A stretch of DNA of 64,000 bases from an uncultured Spirochaetales bacterium (GCA_902774115.1 CACYHH010000002.1:62001-126000), one strand, 5' to 3'. Positions 1 to 8,095 are shown, numbered from the stretch's first letter. The notes: generated from the sequence alone by a model not told the origin. Made by a program: numbers and translations.

Positions 1-590
1 TCAGAGACGAATCCCTGCCGATATTCATAATGGCGAGCGATGAGGATTTTGCCGACGGTGACTGGTGCGGCTGGGAGAGCGGTTCAAGAACGACAAGAGA
101 CATGGCTATCGCAAAAATGAACGCGATAAATGCAAAGTTCATCGGTCTCGATTCAGGTAATTCAACAAGTGATTTCAACTATATTTCAGACGGAACCGGT
201 TCCAACGACGGTGCAGGAACACGTTTCAATTTCAAAGTTAACGCTGACGGAACAGGATTTTCGAACGCTATAGTTGATGCCGTTATCGCTCTTACAAACA
301 ATATCCAGATCGATATCACAACGAAAGTAAAGCATGTCCCGAACGAATTCGGAATTGAAGATACTACAAAATTCGTAAAATCAATAAGTCCCGAAACTTT
401 CCAGAACGTCAAGCCGGGTCAGGAAGTTACTTTTGACGTAACGTTTGAAAATGATTTCTACAAAAACGAATCTTATGAGTCAAAGGTTTTCACCGCAACG
501 ATAAGCGTTCTGGGCGACGGTGCTTTCCTTGATATGAGAGATGTCGTCATCGTTGTTCCGGGGCGTGATTACACCGGTCAGAACGAATAA
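1..590 (+). CDS. C-terminal part of a vWA-like surface protein (5' end outside window)
   Basis: The frame is open from the left edge to a TAA at 588-590, so this is the last 195 residues of a longer protein; the ATG at 30 is internal. The N-terminal visible part (LPIFIMASDEDF, then KMNAINAKFIGLDSG and a later TGFSNAIVDAVIAL) resembles the second half of a von Willebrand A fold, where a helix-strand pair ends in IGLDSG. After it comes a roughly 90-residue beta-rich stretch (VKPGQEVTFDVTFEN and a closing VVIVVPG) like an Ig/CARDB-type domain. Such proteins are usually secreted or cell-surface adhesins. The vWA metal-binding DxSxS motif would lie outside the window, so the family is inferred from the tail only. 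No gene follows for about 230 bases. Confidence 0.6.
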   Translation, partial: RDESLPIFIMASDEDFADGDWCGWESGSRTTRDMAIAKMNAINAKFIGLDSGNSTSDFNYISDGTGSNDGAGTRFNFKVNADGTGFSNAIVDAVIALTNNIQIDITTKVKHVPNEFGIEDTTKFVKSISPETFQNVKPGQEVTFDVTFENDFYKNESYESKVFTATISVLGDGAFLDMRDVVIVVPGRDYTGQNE

Positions 591-818
591 GTTTTTTCTG
601 ATTTAAGATAAATTATCCTGGAAGTTTGTTTTTCTGCAAAATTTAAAATCCCGGCAATAACTGCATATTTGTGATAATTTTAATTTTTGATTTGAAAAAT
701 TATTGACTTTTATAAAAAATAAAATATCTGTTTGTTTATTGTTTTGCTTTTGTTTTTTAGAATTTGTAAATTGATTTTCGGAATAGAACTGATAAGACTT
801 TTTATTGGATTTAATATA

Positions 819-1157
819 ATGTTAGAAGCTGAAATGCATGTGACGAGAGAAGCAGGAACTTTCCACTACGGCTGGTTCTGTAATCTCGCCGTTGATTTCA
901 ACAAATCGAAGGAAAGTGTGAAAAATAGCGCTTTGTTTCTTCCGGAATTCAGCAGTTCAGTGCTTTCGGCAAGCGAGATAGGGGAAATAAGGAATCAGAT
1001 AAATTATATGCTTGAGGCGGAGGATGATGCCGATGAAGAGTTTTTTAACGATTTTACCGATCCTTTCGTGGTTGAAACGGGTGATCCGTTCGTCATCGAG
1101 AACGCCGATCCGTTTAAAGTCGATTACGGTGATCCTTTTGTCGTTTCTGACGAGTGA
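819..1157 (+). CDS. Hypothetical protein with four DPF octapeptide repeats at its C-terminus
   Basis: Family not recognised. The 112-residue product ends in four 8-residue repeats, DPFVVETG, DPFVIENA, DPFKVDYG and DPFVVSDE, encoded by four consecutive 24-base units at about 1060-1154. The units differ mainly at third codon positions (gat-cct-ttc, gat-ccg-ttc, gat-ccg-ttt), which shows this is the translated frame. An acidic stretch (EAEDDADEEFFNDF) precedes them. The start is uncertain: ATG 819 and ATG 834 are both possible and neither has a strong ribosome-binding site. The frame is also open upstream to a TTG at 732 through a hydrophobic stretch. The end overlaps the next gene by 29 bases if that gene starts at GTG 1129, so the two may be translationally coupled or joined by a frameshift. 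Confidence 0.5.
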   Translation: MLEAEMHVTREAGTFHYGWFCNLAVDFNKSKESVKNSALFLPEFSSSVLSASEIGEIRNQINYMLEAEDDADEEFFNDFTDPFVVETGDPFVIENADPFKVDYGDPFVVSDE

Positions 1158-1782
1158 GATTTTTTGTGCCGAAGCCTCTCCGGTCGAGGCTCTTGCCGCT
1201 TTTCTGAAAGGATACGGCGTGACGAGCGAATCTTTGGAGAATGATTACAGCTGCATCACTCTTGACGAAATGATCGAAAAGGCGTTGCGGAATGTTGCCG
1301 ATCTTGAAAAAGCGGTCGTTTCGGCGCGTAAAAACACCCGTGTCGCCGGACTTCTGCCTGAAATAAGTTTCTGGGGGAAGTATAAAAGTGATGAAAAACT
1401 CTACCTTTACCAGCGCAACAACATTGCCGTCGGTAAAGACTACATCACGGTCGGACCGGACGACAACAACACGACTTACGGCGATCTGAAATCTTACGAA
1501 GTCGGCGGAAAAATCAGTTTCGATCTGAAAAAACTGCTTTACAACCCTGATACGATAAGGTTCGGCGAGCAGGAGCACAAACTTTACATGATGCGGATAG
1601 AGATGGTCGATCGTCTGAGCAGTGTCTATTATTTTTCGGCGATGATGAATGCGGCCGAAAGTCTGGAGATCAAAATTCCTGAAGAACAGATGATAATTTT
1701 CAGGATAATTGATAAGAAAAACAACGGCTGGCTTAGATCCTATGCGGGTTTCGATATGTATTCATGCGGTAAAAAACAATGA
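1129..1782 (+). CDS. TolC-like outer-membrane family protein, short
   Basis: The 217-residue product from GTG 1129 begins with a hydrophobic signal-like segment (MILLSFLTSEIFCA) that lacks the usual positive residues. It then has a region typical of TolC-family helices: LDEMIEKALRN, ARKNTRVAGLLPEISFWGKY, then VGGKISFDLKKLLYNPDTIRFGEQEHKL and DRLSSVYYF. These match the pattern of short TolC-like proteins of deltaproteobacterial type, in which only one helical repeat is present. Canonical TolC is about twice as long, so export-channel function is doubtful. No ribosome-binding site is visible before 1129, and the upstream part of this frame is the shadow of the DPF repeats. The stop overlaps the next start by 4 bases (ATGA), so the three genes form one operon. 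Confidence 0.5.
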   Translation: MILLSFLTSEIFCAEASPVEALAAFLKGYGVTSESLENDYSCITLDEMIEKALRNVADLEKAVVSARKNTRVAGLLPEISFWGKYKSDEKLYLYQRNNIAVGKDYITVGPDDNNTTYGDLKSYEVGGKISFDLKKLLYNPDTIRFGEQEHKLYMMRIEMVDRLSSVYYFSAMMNAAESLEIKIPEEQMIIFRIIDKKNNGWLRSYAGFDMYSCGKKQ

Positions 1783-3152
1783 AAAAAATGCTTTTTCTGC
1801 TGATTTTTGCAATTTTTTGTATTTCGTGCGGCATAGATGCTCCCGAACCTAATGTCTATGCACCTTTCCGGTGTGTCGAAGAACCTGAAAACAGGGTTTA
1901 TTTTCCGGAAGAAAAGCTGGTTTTTAAATTCAATTCCGATGTCAATCCGAATTCTGTTGCAGCAGGTTTTTCGGTTTCATCGGAAAATCTGGGGAAGCTC
2001 GAATCGGTCGAGGTTTCAGGCGATACGCTGACGGTCCTTCCGCCGCTTCCTGCAGAAGACAATATTTTTATAACAATGACTTCAGCCCTGAAATCTTCCG
2101 ACAACAGACCTCTTATGACGGGAGCGCAGTTTACGGAAAACAAGGAAGTAAGGGAACTTTTCTATGAAACAGGTAAAAAACTGCCCGAAGTAGCCGAGAT
2201 CATTCCCGATGATTCGAAAAGCATGACGGTTGCAGTCCGCTTTGACAGTTCCGTCGAGATTAAATTTTCCGATGTCGAACCGAACCCTGAAGATATGATG
2301 AATTTGGGAGAATGGTATGTTTTTCTCTTTTCTCAAACTGTCGGCTCTTTTACTGTTAAAAAGGTAAGATCGGCGGAACGGGACTACGAACTTGAAAACG
2401 TGAAAGTCGGTCTTCCTTCAAACGAACCTGAAAAATCGGATGTTTCATTCGATTCGACCGTGACCGATACGACGTTTACCCTCTCGGTAAAAGGTGATTC
2501 CGTGATCGCTCTCGCCCTTGAAAACAAATATTTTATATGCCGCAAAGGCTGTACAGCCGCAATTGACGGGCTTGAGGCGGAGAAAAAATATGAAGTGCAG
2601 GCAGAAGTCTGGACTAAAACCGGCAAAGTCAGCCGGACTTTTGCAGTTGAAACCGATGAAGCCGCTCCGCACATAATGATTTCGGAAGTCATGCACACCC
2701 CTGTGCTGGAGCCGCAGAAAAGCTGGGAATTCGTAGAGATTTACAACTACAGCGCGATGGATTTCGACCTTTCGAACTGCTTTATCGACGACAAGAACGA
2801 CGGGAAAGGTGTCGATCCTCTGAGTGCAAAAAATGAAGGCACGAAACTAATTCTCCGGGCGGGAGCAGTCGCCGTGATAACCGGAAACGAAGCGGCTTTC
2901 GGCGATATTCTGCCTCCTTCTGCGCTTTGGCTGATCGTGGACGACACGACGATTGCCGATTCAGGTCTTACCGGCACCGAGTCCGTCCAGATCCTGTGCG
3001 ATATCGACGGCACGCGGATCACCGTCGCAGAGACCGATCCCGGCAGCTTCAAAACAGACAAAGGTTTTTCGTTTACTGCCGATACTCACGGCAGTAAATG
3101 TCAGTCGGCAGTCGAAAACGGCACGCCGGGAGTTTATGAAGAGTGCAGATGA
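1779..3152 (+). CDS. Lipoprotein with Ig-like (SbsA-type) and lamin-tail domains
   Basis: The 457-residue product has a lipoprotein signal (MKKMLFLLIFAIFCISCG, lipobox cysteine about residue 17). Residues 45-120 look like a bacterial Ig-like/SbsA domain (FKFNSDVNPNSV ... TLTVLPPLP ... MTSALKSSDNRPL). The middle holds a second beta-rich segment. Residues about 305-440 form a lamin-tail-type fold (HIMISEVMHTP ... SWEFVEIYN ... FDLSNCFIDD ... LRAGAVAVITG). Both domain types are common in extracellular or outer-membrane-anchored proteins; enzymatic activity is not expected. It starts on an ATGA overlap with the TolC-like gene and is the last gene of that operon, which supports a joint cell-envelope role. 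It converges with the minus-strand gene ending at 3172; no terminator was seen between them. Confidence 0.7.
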   Translation: MKKMLFLLIFAIFCISCGIDAPEPNVYAPFRCVEEPENRVYFPEEKLVFKFNSDVNPNSVAAGFSVSSENLGKLESVEVSGDTLTVLPPLPAEDNIFITMTSALKSSDNRPLMTGAQFTENKEVRELFYETGKKLPEVAEIIPDDSKSMTVAVRFDSSVEIKFSDVEPNPEDMMNLGEWYVFLFSQTVGSFTVKKVRSAERDYELENVKVGLPSNEPEKSDVSFDSTVTDTTFTLSVKGDSVIALALENKYFICRKGCTAAIDGLEAEKKYEVQAEVWTKTGKVSRTFAVETDEAAPHIMISEVMHTPVLEPQKSWEFVEIYNYSAMDFDLSNCFIDDKNDGKGVDPLSAKNEGTKLILRAGAVAVITGNEAAFGDILPPSALWLIVDDTTIADSGLTGTESVQILCDIDGTRITVAETDPGSFKTDKGFSFTADTHGSKCQSAVENGTPGVYEECR

Positions 3153-3171
3153 TGAATGAAAGAGATTGATT

Positions 3172-3576
3172 TCAGTGGTTGTATTCGAATCCTGAAGTTA
3201 TATCGTCTTTTGTGTCTTCCTGAGTATCCGGACCATAGCTTTTTACAATAAATCCTGCACCTGAAAGCCCCGGAACCTGATCTACTTCGCGTACTTCGTA
3301 TAATTTATCCCAATAATCTTTTGCCGGATCTCGGCCGGGAACATCAGCTTTCATGTTTGCGCGGATGTATTTTGCCCATTCTTCGTCGCTCTGGTCGGGA
3401 ATCCTGCCGTCAACTATAGTGAACCCGTAAATCTGATGCGCGATCGAGTTGACTTCGTGCTGTGTCAGCGTGATTTTTACTATGTTCATAAAGTACTGTA
3501 TCTGTTCTTCGCCTATTCCGGTGAATTTCCCGAGTATGAATATTGTGGCACAGATGCCTATCATTTTCGCGAACAT
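3172..3576 (-). CDS. Small membrane-anchored protein with GspG-like C-terminal motif
   Basis: The 134-residue product has one N-terminal hydrophobic segment (MIGICATIFILGKF) but no prepilin-peptidase site (no G-FTLIE). The C-terminal half follows the type II secretion pseudopilin GspG pattern: a helix, KDYWDKLYEV, GAGFIVKSYGPD, then an acidic TKDDIT loop. In GspG that loop binds calcium. It is therefore a GspG-like domain on an ordinary membrane anchor rather than a true pseudopilin. Its start lies inside the last codons of the upstream 701-residue gene (16-base overlap), with the GAGGAGG ribosome-binding site in that coding sequence, so the two are co-translated. Confidence 0.6.
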   Translation of the reverse strand: MFAKMIGICATIFILGKFTGIGEEQIQYFMNIVKITLTQHEVNSIAHQIYGFTIVDGRIPDQSDEEWAKYIRANMKADVPGRDPAKDYWDKLYEVREVDQVPGLSGAGFIVKSYGPDTQEDTKDDITSGFEYNH

Positions 3577-5666
3577 GATTTCATTACCTCCTCTCCAAGT
3601 TGTTCAGCTCTTTCGTTTATAAGCGAATCGAGTTCCCTGCCGCCGGAAAGTGTGCTTCCGATAACATTGCAGAAACTCTCCTTGTCCAGAGTGAAGAGCA
3701 GCGAATCGCTTACAGCTTCGGCTGTAGCAGTTCTCGGAATGTTTTTGACAAGCGCCATTTCGCCGAAGAAATTGCCCGGTTTCAGGATTATGTCGAGTGT
3801 TTTAAGTGAGTTGTCGAAGCGTTCGAGATGGATGTTTCCTTCCTGGATGAGATAGAATTTGTTTCCTTCGTCGCCCTGTTTGAAAACGATCGTTCCCGCC
3901 TTTATTTTTTCCGGTTTGAGATTTTTTATCAGATAGGAAATCTGTTTCTGGCTCATGAAAGAGAAGACGGAAGAGGCGAGAAGCATCTTTCCGAGACGTA
4001 TTTTGCCGGTGATTTTCTCTCTGTTTTCGGCATTCGAGGCCAAGAACTTTTCGAAACCTTCCCTGCTTATTTCGAAAACTGCCGTCTGCGAGAGCGTTAC
4101 GATGCTTGCCGTACGCTTGCCTTTTTCGATAAGTGCCGTTTCGCCGAAAGAATCTCCGGTTGAAAGCGTTCCAAGGATCTTTTCCGCTCCGTTGTTTCCC
4201 GAAACGACGATTTTCGCCTTGCCGGAAACTATTGTGTAGAAATTGTCTCCTGCGTCTCCCTGACGGACTATCGGCGAGTTTTTCATGAAGCGGCGGAGTT
4301 TTATGTGCTTGCAGAGCTCCGTAAGATCTTCTTCCTTAAGTTCCGCAAAAAGAGGGATCTCTTTTAAAAATCCGATTATTTCTTCTGTCGCAGGCACCGC
4401 TTTCGCCGTGATCGTCCCTGCGAGATCGCGCATTTTTACAAGCGGAGTCGCAACGACCGAGCCGATGTTGCCGCAAGCGATTGCAATAAAGCCGACGAGT
4501 GCCGCTATTGCCGGAGTTATCATGAGGATCAGCGTCAGTGCGATAAATATTTCCGAAACGATGTCTCCTCCGGTGTAGGAAGTATAAAAATCGGAAAAAA
4601 GGTAGCTCATCGTTGATCTTGCTACGCTCCAGAAGTAGCTGTAGACAAAATAAATCCAGACCAATCCGAAACTGGAGAGAATCATCATCCGTTCTGTTTC
4701 GGGTGAAACTTTGTTAAGTGCGAAAACGTCTTTGATGAAGTGTTTTCTCGCATAGTTGAATGATTTTCCGCTTCCCGGCATGAAAAAATCTACAATCATT
4801 GAAAGCGGAGAAGTGCTTATCGGCGACAGAGCGATAAGTCCGCATGCTGTCGAAATCACGTTCATGACAGCCATCACAGGACGTGCGATTCCTGCCTGCC
4901 ACAAAAGAGCGGTCAGACCCGATACGGCAAACGGAGTAAGGAGAATCATCGCATAATGTTTGAGTGCGTCTGTACGTCCTTTGCCTATTATCTGTGCGGA
5001 AGAGGCTTCGAGATAGAAAAATCCGCATTTGTTTTTGAGTATTAGCCGCGGCTTGATGCCGTGTGCTGCAAGATCTGCTGCGGAAAATATCGCCGGCAGA
5101 GAGAGGATCACGAACAGAAAAACAAGTATGAAAAAAAGTGCCATAAGGTATGCCGTGCCGAGTCCGGTCGCGCCCCGTGTGATCGAAGTAAGGATGTTTA
5201 CCCCTTTCAGCGAAGGTGCCAGAAACGAGACGAGCGAAAGAATCAGCATGACGGCGAGAACAGGAATAGAGGTGAGGATTTTTCCCGCCAAAGCAAGAAT
5301 GGATGAAGGCTTGAGCTCTTTTTGAGTCAGCGTTTTTTCGTAAAAAGCCTTTTTGTGTGCCGATTTTTTGAGCCCTGCGGCACATTCCGGATCAAGCAGA
5401 TCGTTGTCGTTCAGTTTTTCGATCAGCGTTATCAACTTGTCGAAAACCGACGTGTCGCCTTTTTCCAGCCTTGATGCCGTGATGTCTGCCAAAGTGTTTT
5501 TACCGTCAAATTCAGAGAGCAGTCTCTGTTCGAGAAAATCGAGTTTTACGAAATTTCCGTCTGCTTCGGCAAAAAATACCGAGTCCGAAAATCTTGTGAC
5601 AGATAGGTTTTTCACCGGTTTCAACACTGTGAGTTCGGCATCGTGTCCTACAAAAGAATTCTTCAT
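3561..5666 (-). CDS. PqqD-like / degenerate M50 membrane domain / two cyclic-nucleotide-binding domains
   Basis: The 701-residue product has an N-terminal PqqD-like wing (residues about 20-95; SVFFAEADGNFVKLD ... LLSEFDGKNTLADI). A multi-pass membrane region follows (about 120-420), then two Crp-type cyclic-nucleotide-binding domains at about 430-545 and 560-680. Both have the PxxxGDxxxxFY and GxxFGE(T/M)AL phosphate-cassette patterns: GDSFGETALIEKGKRTAS and GNFFGEMALVKNIPRTATA, each with the RTA arginine. The membrane part is laid out like an M50 site-2-protease module, but where HExxH is expected (about 195-203) it reads SAADLAAHG. The later NxxPxxxxDG region reads ALSPISTSPLS. It is therefore probably a catalytically dead sensor or scaffold. 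AGGAG precedes the ATG. The gene heads a two-gene unit with the GspG-like gene. Confidence 0.72.
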   Translation of the reverse strand: MKNSFVGHDAELTVLKPVKNLSVTRFSDSVFFAEADGNFVKLDFLEQRLLSEFDGKNTLADITASRLEKGDTSVFDKLITLIEKLNDNDLLDPECAAGLKKSAHKKAFYEKTLTQKELKPSSILALAGKILTSIPVLAVMLILSLVSFLAPSLKGVNILTSITRGATGLGTAYLMALFFILVFLFVILSLPAIFSAADLAAHGIKPRLILKNKCGFFYLEASSAQIIGKGRTDALKHYAMILLTPFAVSGLTALLWQAGIARPVMAVMNVISTACGLIALSPISTSPLSMIVDFFMPGSGKSFNYARKHFIKDVFALNKVSPETERMMILSSFGLVWIYFVYSYFWSVARSTMSYLFSDFYTSYTGGDIVSEIFIALTLILMITPAIAALVGFIAIACGNIGSVVATPLVKMRDLAGTITAKAVPATEEIIGFLKEIPLFAELKEEDLTELCKHIKLRRFMKNSPIVRQGDAGDNFYTIVSGKAKIVVSGNNGAEKILGTLSTGDSFGETALIEKGKRTASIVTLSQTAVFEISREGFEKFLASNAENREKITGKIRLGKMLLASSVFSFMSQKQISYLIKNLKPEKIKAGTIVFKQGDEGNKFYLIQEGNIHLERFDNSLKTLDIILKPGNFFGEMALVKNIPRTATAEAVSDSLLFTLDKESFCNVIGSTLSGGRELDSLINERAEQLGEEVMKSCSRK

Positions 5667-5767
5667 TGCAAACTCCTATTCAAAACAGAATGCCTTAAAT
5701 GATATTAGATTAACCTCAGATATGCCATTTTTTTTATAAAATATAATGAAAAAAATCATTTTTTTAG

Positions 5768-5795
5768 TTGAAATTTAATTTTTATAAGCTATTAT
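5768..5795 (+). promoter_or_regulatory. Sigma-70-like promoter facing the structured intergenic region
   Basis: TTGAAA at 5768-5773 and TATTAT at 5790-5795 are separated by 16 bases, the spacing seen at most other promoters in this window. Transcription would begin near 5802, directly before the structured segment. No plus-strand protein gene follows, which is why an RNA product is suspected. Confidence 0.5.
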
Positions 5796-5801
5796 TAAAT
5801 G

Positions 5802-5904
5802 TTCTATCACGTGGGGGGACCTCAATCGGATTTCCGATTTTGACCGTTAGGTGCATTTCGTTTTTTCCCCGACAGCGTTTTTAACGCTTCTTAGGTTCTT
5901 TTTT
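5802..5904 (+). ncRNA. Candidate structured small RNA
   Basis: In this gene-free stretch (5667-5996) a nested fold is visible. A G-run at 5813-5818 can pair with CCCC at 5867-5870. Inside it ACCT (5819-5822) pairs with AGGT (5849-5852). The core CAATCGG/CCGATTTTG (5823-5842) forms a hairpin with an ATTT loop. A separate hairpin AGCGTT/AACGCT (5874-5888) is followed, after a few bases, by a T-run to 5904 and could be a terminator. A promoter-like sequence lies just upstream. It matches no RNA family that I recognise. The same sequence on the minus strand would sit between nadA and the 701-residue gene and could instead be a leader or attenuator of that gene. Confidence 0.4.
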
Positions 5905-5996
5905 CAATATAAATATCTGAATTATATTTTTTGAAATGCGTCCCCTCAATCCTCTTTTGTTTTTTGTGATTTTAGAAAAATGTGCTTTTGTCTGAT

Positions 5997-6911
5997 TTAT
6001 CCGAGCTCGATCATTTTGTCGATGCAGCGGCGTGCTTTTTCGATGGTGTCGCTGTCGAGAATGATTTCTTCGCCGCCTTCACCAAGAACCGTGTGGTAAA
6101 GGTCAACAAGAGTTGTAGCCTTCATATTCTGGCAGATTAAATTCTGTGCAAGCGGATAGAAGCGTTTTTCGGGGCAGTCGTAAGACAAATGCTCTGCGAT
6201 GCTGATTTCCGTTCCGATTATGAATTCCTTGTGATCCGATTTTTTCGCGAAATCCATAATTCCGGAGGTCGAACCGATATAATCGGCAAGTTCGGTGACT
6301 TCAGGTTTGCATTCAGGGTGAACTAAAACAAGCGCTTCCGGATGAGCAGCTTTTGCCTGACGGACGCTTTCAGCCGATATTTTCGCATGAGTCGGGCAGC
6401 CGCCGTTAAGCAGTTTGAAATTCTTTTCGGGAAGCTGTTTTGCCACGAACGCACCGAGATTGCAGTCGGGAATGAAAAGAATATTTTTGTTTTCGAGCTT
6501 TTTCACGATCTTCACTGCCGAGGACGATGTTACGCAGACATCGCAGATAGTTTTGAGCGAAGTCGTCGTGTTGATGTAGGCTACGACAGTGTAGTCAGGA
6601 TAAGCCTTCTTCACTTCGGAAATGATATCCTTATCCATCTGTTCCGCCATAGGGCAGCCTGCGGTCGGATTTGCAAGATAAACCGTTTTTTCGGGTGAGA
6701 GCAGTTTGACAGTTTCGGCCATGAAGCGCACTCCGCACATTATTACGGTTTTCTGCGGCGCGTCTTTCGCTTTTACACTGAGTTGAAAGGAATCACCTGT
6801 AAAATCAGCAACTTCCGTTATTTCTCTTGCCTGGTAGCTGTGTGCCAGAACGCAGATGTCTTTTTCTTTTTTAAGGCGCAGGATCTCCTGCTGAAGTTCG
6901 CAGATATTCAT
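5997..6911 (-). CDS. nadA: Quinolinate synthase NadA
   Basis: NadA is the 4Fe-4S enzyme that condenses iminoaspartate with dihydroxyacetone phosphate to quinolinate in NAD synthesis. The 304-residue length is normal for the short NadA form. The three cluster cysteines are in place at about 86 (NPTAGCPMAE), 172 (LNGGCPTHAKI) and 260 (LICQNMKAT). Other signatures include LAHSYQ, CGVRFMAET and HPECKPEV. AGGAG precedes the ATG. The start overlaps the end of the hydE-like gene by 4 bases (ATGA), so both are in one operon. The partner enzyme NadB is in the same window at 55334-56932; nadC was not found here. Confidence 0.96.
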   Translation of the reverse strand: MNICELQQEILRLKKEKDICVLAHSYQAREITEVADFTGDSFQLSVKAKDAPQKTVIMCGVRFMAETVKLLSPEKTVYLANPTAGCPMAEQMDKDIISEVKKAYPDYTVVAYINTTTSLKTICDVCVTSSSAVKIVKKLENKNILFIPDCNLGAFVAKQLPEKNFKLLNGGCPTHAKISAESVRQAKAAHPEALVLVHPECKPEVTELADYIGSTSGIMDFAKKSDHKEFIIGTEISIAEHLSYDCPEKRFYPLAQNLICQNMKATTLVDLYHTVLGEGGEEIILDSDTIEKARRCIDKMIELG

Positions 6912-7966
6912 TTTTCACTCCTTTTTACGTTTCCGATATCCGTGACAATGTGATAACCGGCGTTCGTGACGCGCATTTCCAGGCATCCGCGGCACTGCGC
7001 CGATTCTTCGCCCGTGCATATTTTGTTTTCGTATAAATCGTAAAGTTTTCTCACCGAAACAGGCGAGAGGTTAGGCATGACGACGTTAGCACCCGCTTTG
7101 AGTCCCATTTCGCGCCCCTGCGGATGGATCGTTCCGAGTGCTGTTGTCGCAGGAAGCAGTGCGTGCGGGAACATCAGGCGCAGGATCGAGACCATTCTCA
7201 GCACAAGTTCGAGTTCACCCTGCTTTTTGTCGGCAAACGGAGTCTTTTCATGCGGAATAAAAGGGCCGATCCCGATCATGTCGGGGTCAAGCTGCTGCAG
7301 AAAACGGAGGTCAGCCACCAGATTTGCAGTTGTCTGGAAAGGGGAGCCTACCATAAAGCCGGAACCTACCTGATAGCCGATTTCCTTGAGGTCGAAAAGG
7401 CATCTTTTGCGGTTTTCAGGCGACAGTTCAGCAGGATGAATCTTGTGGTAATGATCGTTGTCGGCCGTTTCGTGGCGCAGAAGATAGCGGTTTGCCCCGG
7501 CGTCAAACAGTTTCTGATAACTTTCACGCGATTTTTCACCGAGAGAGAGGGTTATCGCGACATCGGGATAGGTTTTTCTGATGTCGGAAACGATTTTGCA
7601 CATCCTTTCGTCAGTGAAATAAAGGTCTTCGCCGCCTTGAAGGACGAAAGTTCTGAAACCGAGAGCGTAACCTTCCCGGCAGCACTCCATGATCTCCTCT
7701 TCGGTGAGCCTGTAGCGCACAGCATCGGTATTTCCGCGCCTTATTCCGCAGTAGTAGCAGTTGTTGCGGCAGTAATTTGTCATTTCGATAAGTCCGCGCA
7801 GATAAACGGCGTCACCGTAAACTCTTCTGCGAACTTTGTCGGCCGCAGTTCCGAGAGGTTCAGTCGCCTCTTCGCTTTCAATCAGAACGGAAAGTTCTTC
7901 GTCTGAAAGGTTTCTGTTTACCGCCAGTTTTTCAATAAGTTCCGTTATTTCAGGCTTAACTGTCAT
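6908..7966 (-). CDS. hydE: HydE-type radical SAM protein ([FeFe]-hydrogenase maturase family)
   Basis: The 352-residue protein has the radical SAM CxxxCxxC cluster motif in MTNYCRNNCYYCGIRR (about residues 66-73). HydE hallmarks follow: FRTFVLQGGED, ITLSLGE, RYLLRHETA, GYQVGSGFMVGSP and IGIGPFIPH. A distal cysteine set (CTGEESAQCRGC) matches the accessory-cluster position of HydE. HydE takes part in assembling the diiron subcluster of [FeFe]-hydrogenase, which points to an anaerobe. No hydF, hydG or hydrogenase gene is in the window, so a related role cannot be excluded. Start: ATG 7966 has GGAG 6 bases upstream; ATG 7978 is possible but lacks one. A clear promoter lies at 7997-8025. nadA follows with a 4-base overlap. 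Confidence 0.88.
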   Translation of the reverse strand: MTVKPEITELIEKLAVNRNLSDEELSVLIESEEATEPLGTAADKVRRRVYGDAVYLRGLIEMTNYCRNNCYYCGIRRGNTDAVRYRLTEEEIMECCREGYALGFRTFVLQGGEDLYFTDERMCKIVSDIRKTYPDVAITLSLGEKSRESYQKLFDAGANRYLLRHETADNDHYHKIHPAELSPENRKRCLFDLKEIGYQVGSGFMVGSPFQTTANLVADLRFLQQLDPDMIGIGPFIPHEKTPFADKKQGELELVLRMVSILRLMFPHALLPATTALGTIHPQGREMGLKAGANVVMPNLSPVSVRKLYDLYENKICTGEESAQCRGCLEMRVTNAGYHIVTDIGNVKRSEK

Positions 7967-7996
7967 CTGTTTCTCCATGAGCCTAAATCCGCGGTT

Positions 7997-8025
7997 TTTA
8001 TAGCACCCGGCTTGAAAATCGTCAA
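7997..8025 (-). promoter_or_regulatory. Promoter of the hydE-nadA operon
   Basis: Read on the minus strand, TTGACG (8025-8020) and TATAAA (8002-7997) are separated by 17 bases, and the hydE start follows about 30 bases further on. Confidence 0.65.
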
Positions 8026-8095
8026 ATTATAATTTCTTGCCTAAAGCCCTCATGTTTGCTAAAAAACTGCGGTTCGTCAGACTGTTTGGGAAGAG

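Noticed and set aside
732-818. TTG 732 as the start of the DPF-repeat protein
   Set aside because: No ribosome-binding site, and the hydrophobic stretch is extremely A+T-rich intergenic DNA that also looks like promoter sequence.
814-819. TATAAT at 814-819 as a -10 box
   Set aside because: It overlaps the ATG at 819 and no -35 element stands at 16-18 bases; kept only as a reason for doubt about the start.
5802-5904. Assignment of the structured region to SRP RNA, 6S RNA, tmRNA or a known riboswitch
   Set aside because: None of the conserved sequence motifs of those RNAs that I can recall is present.
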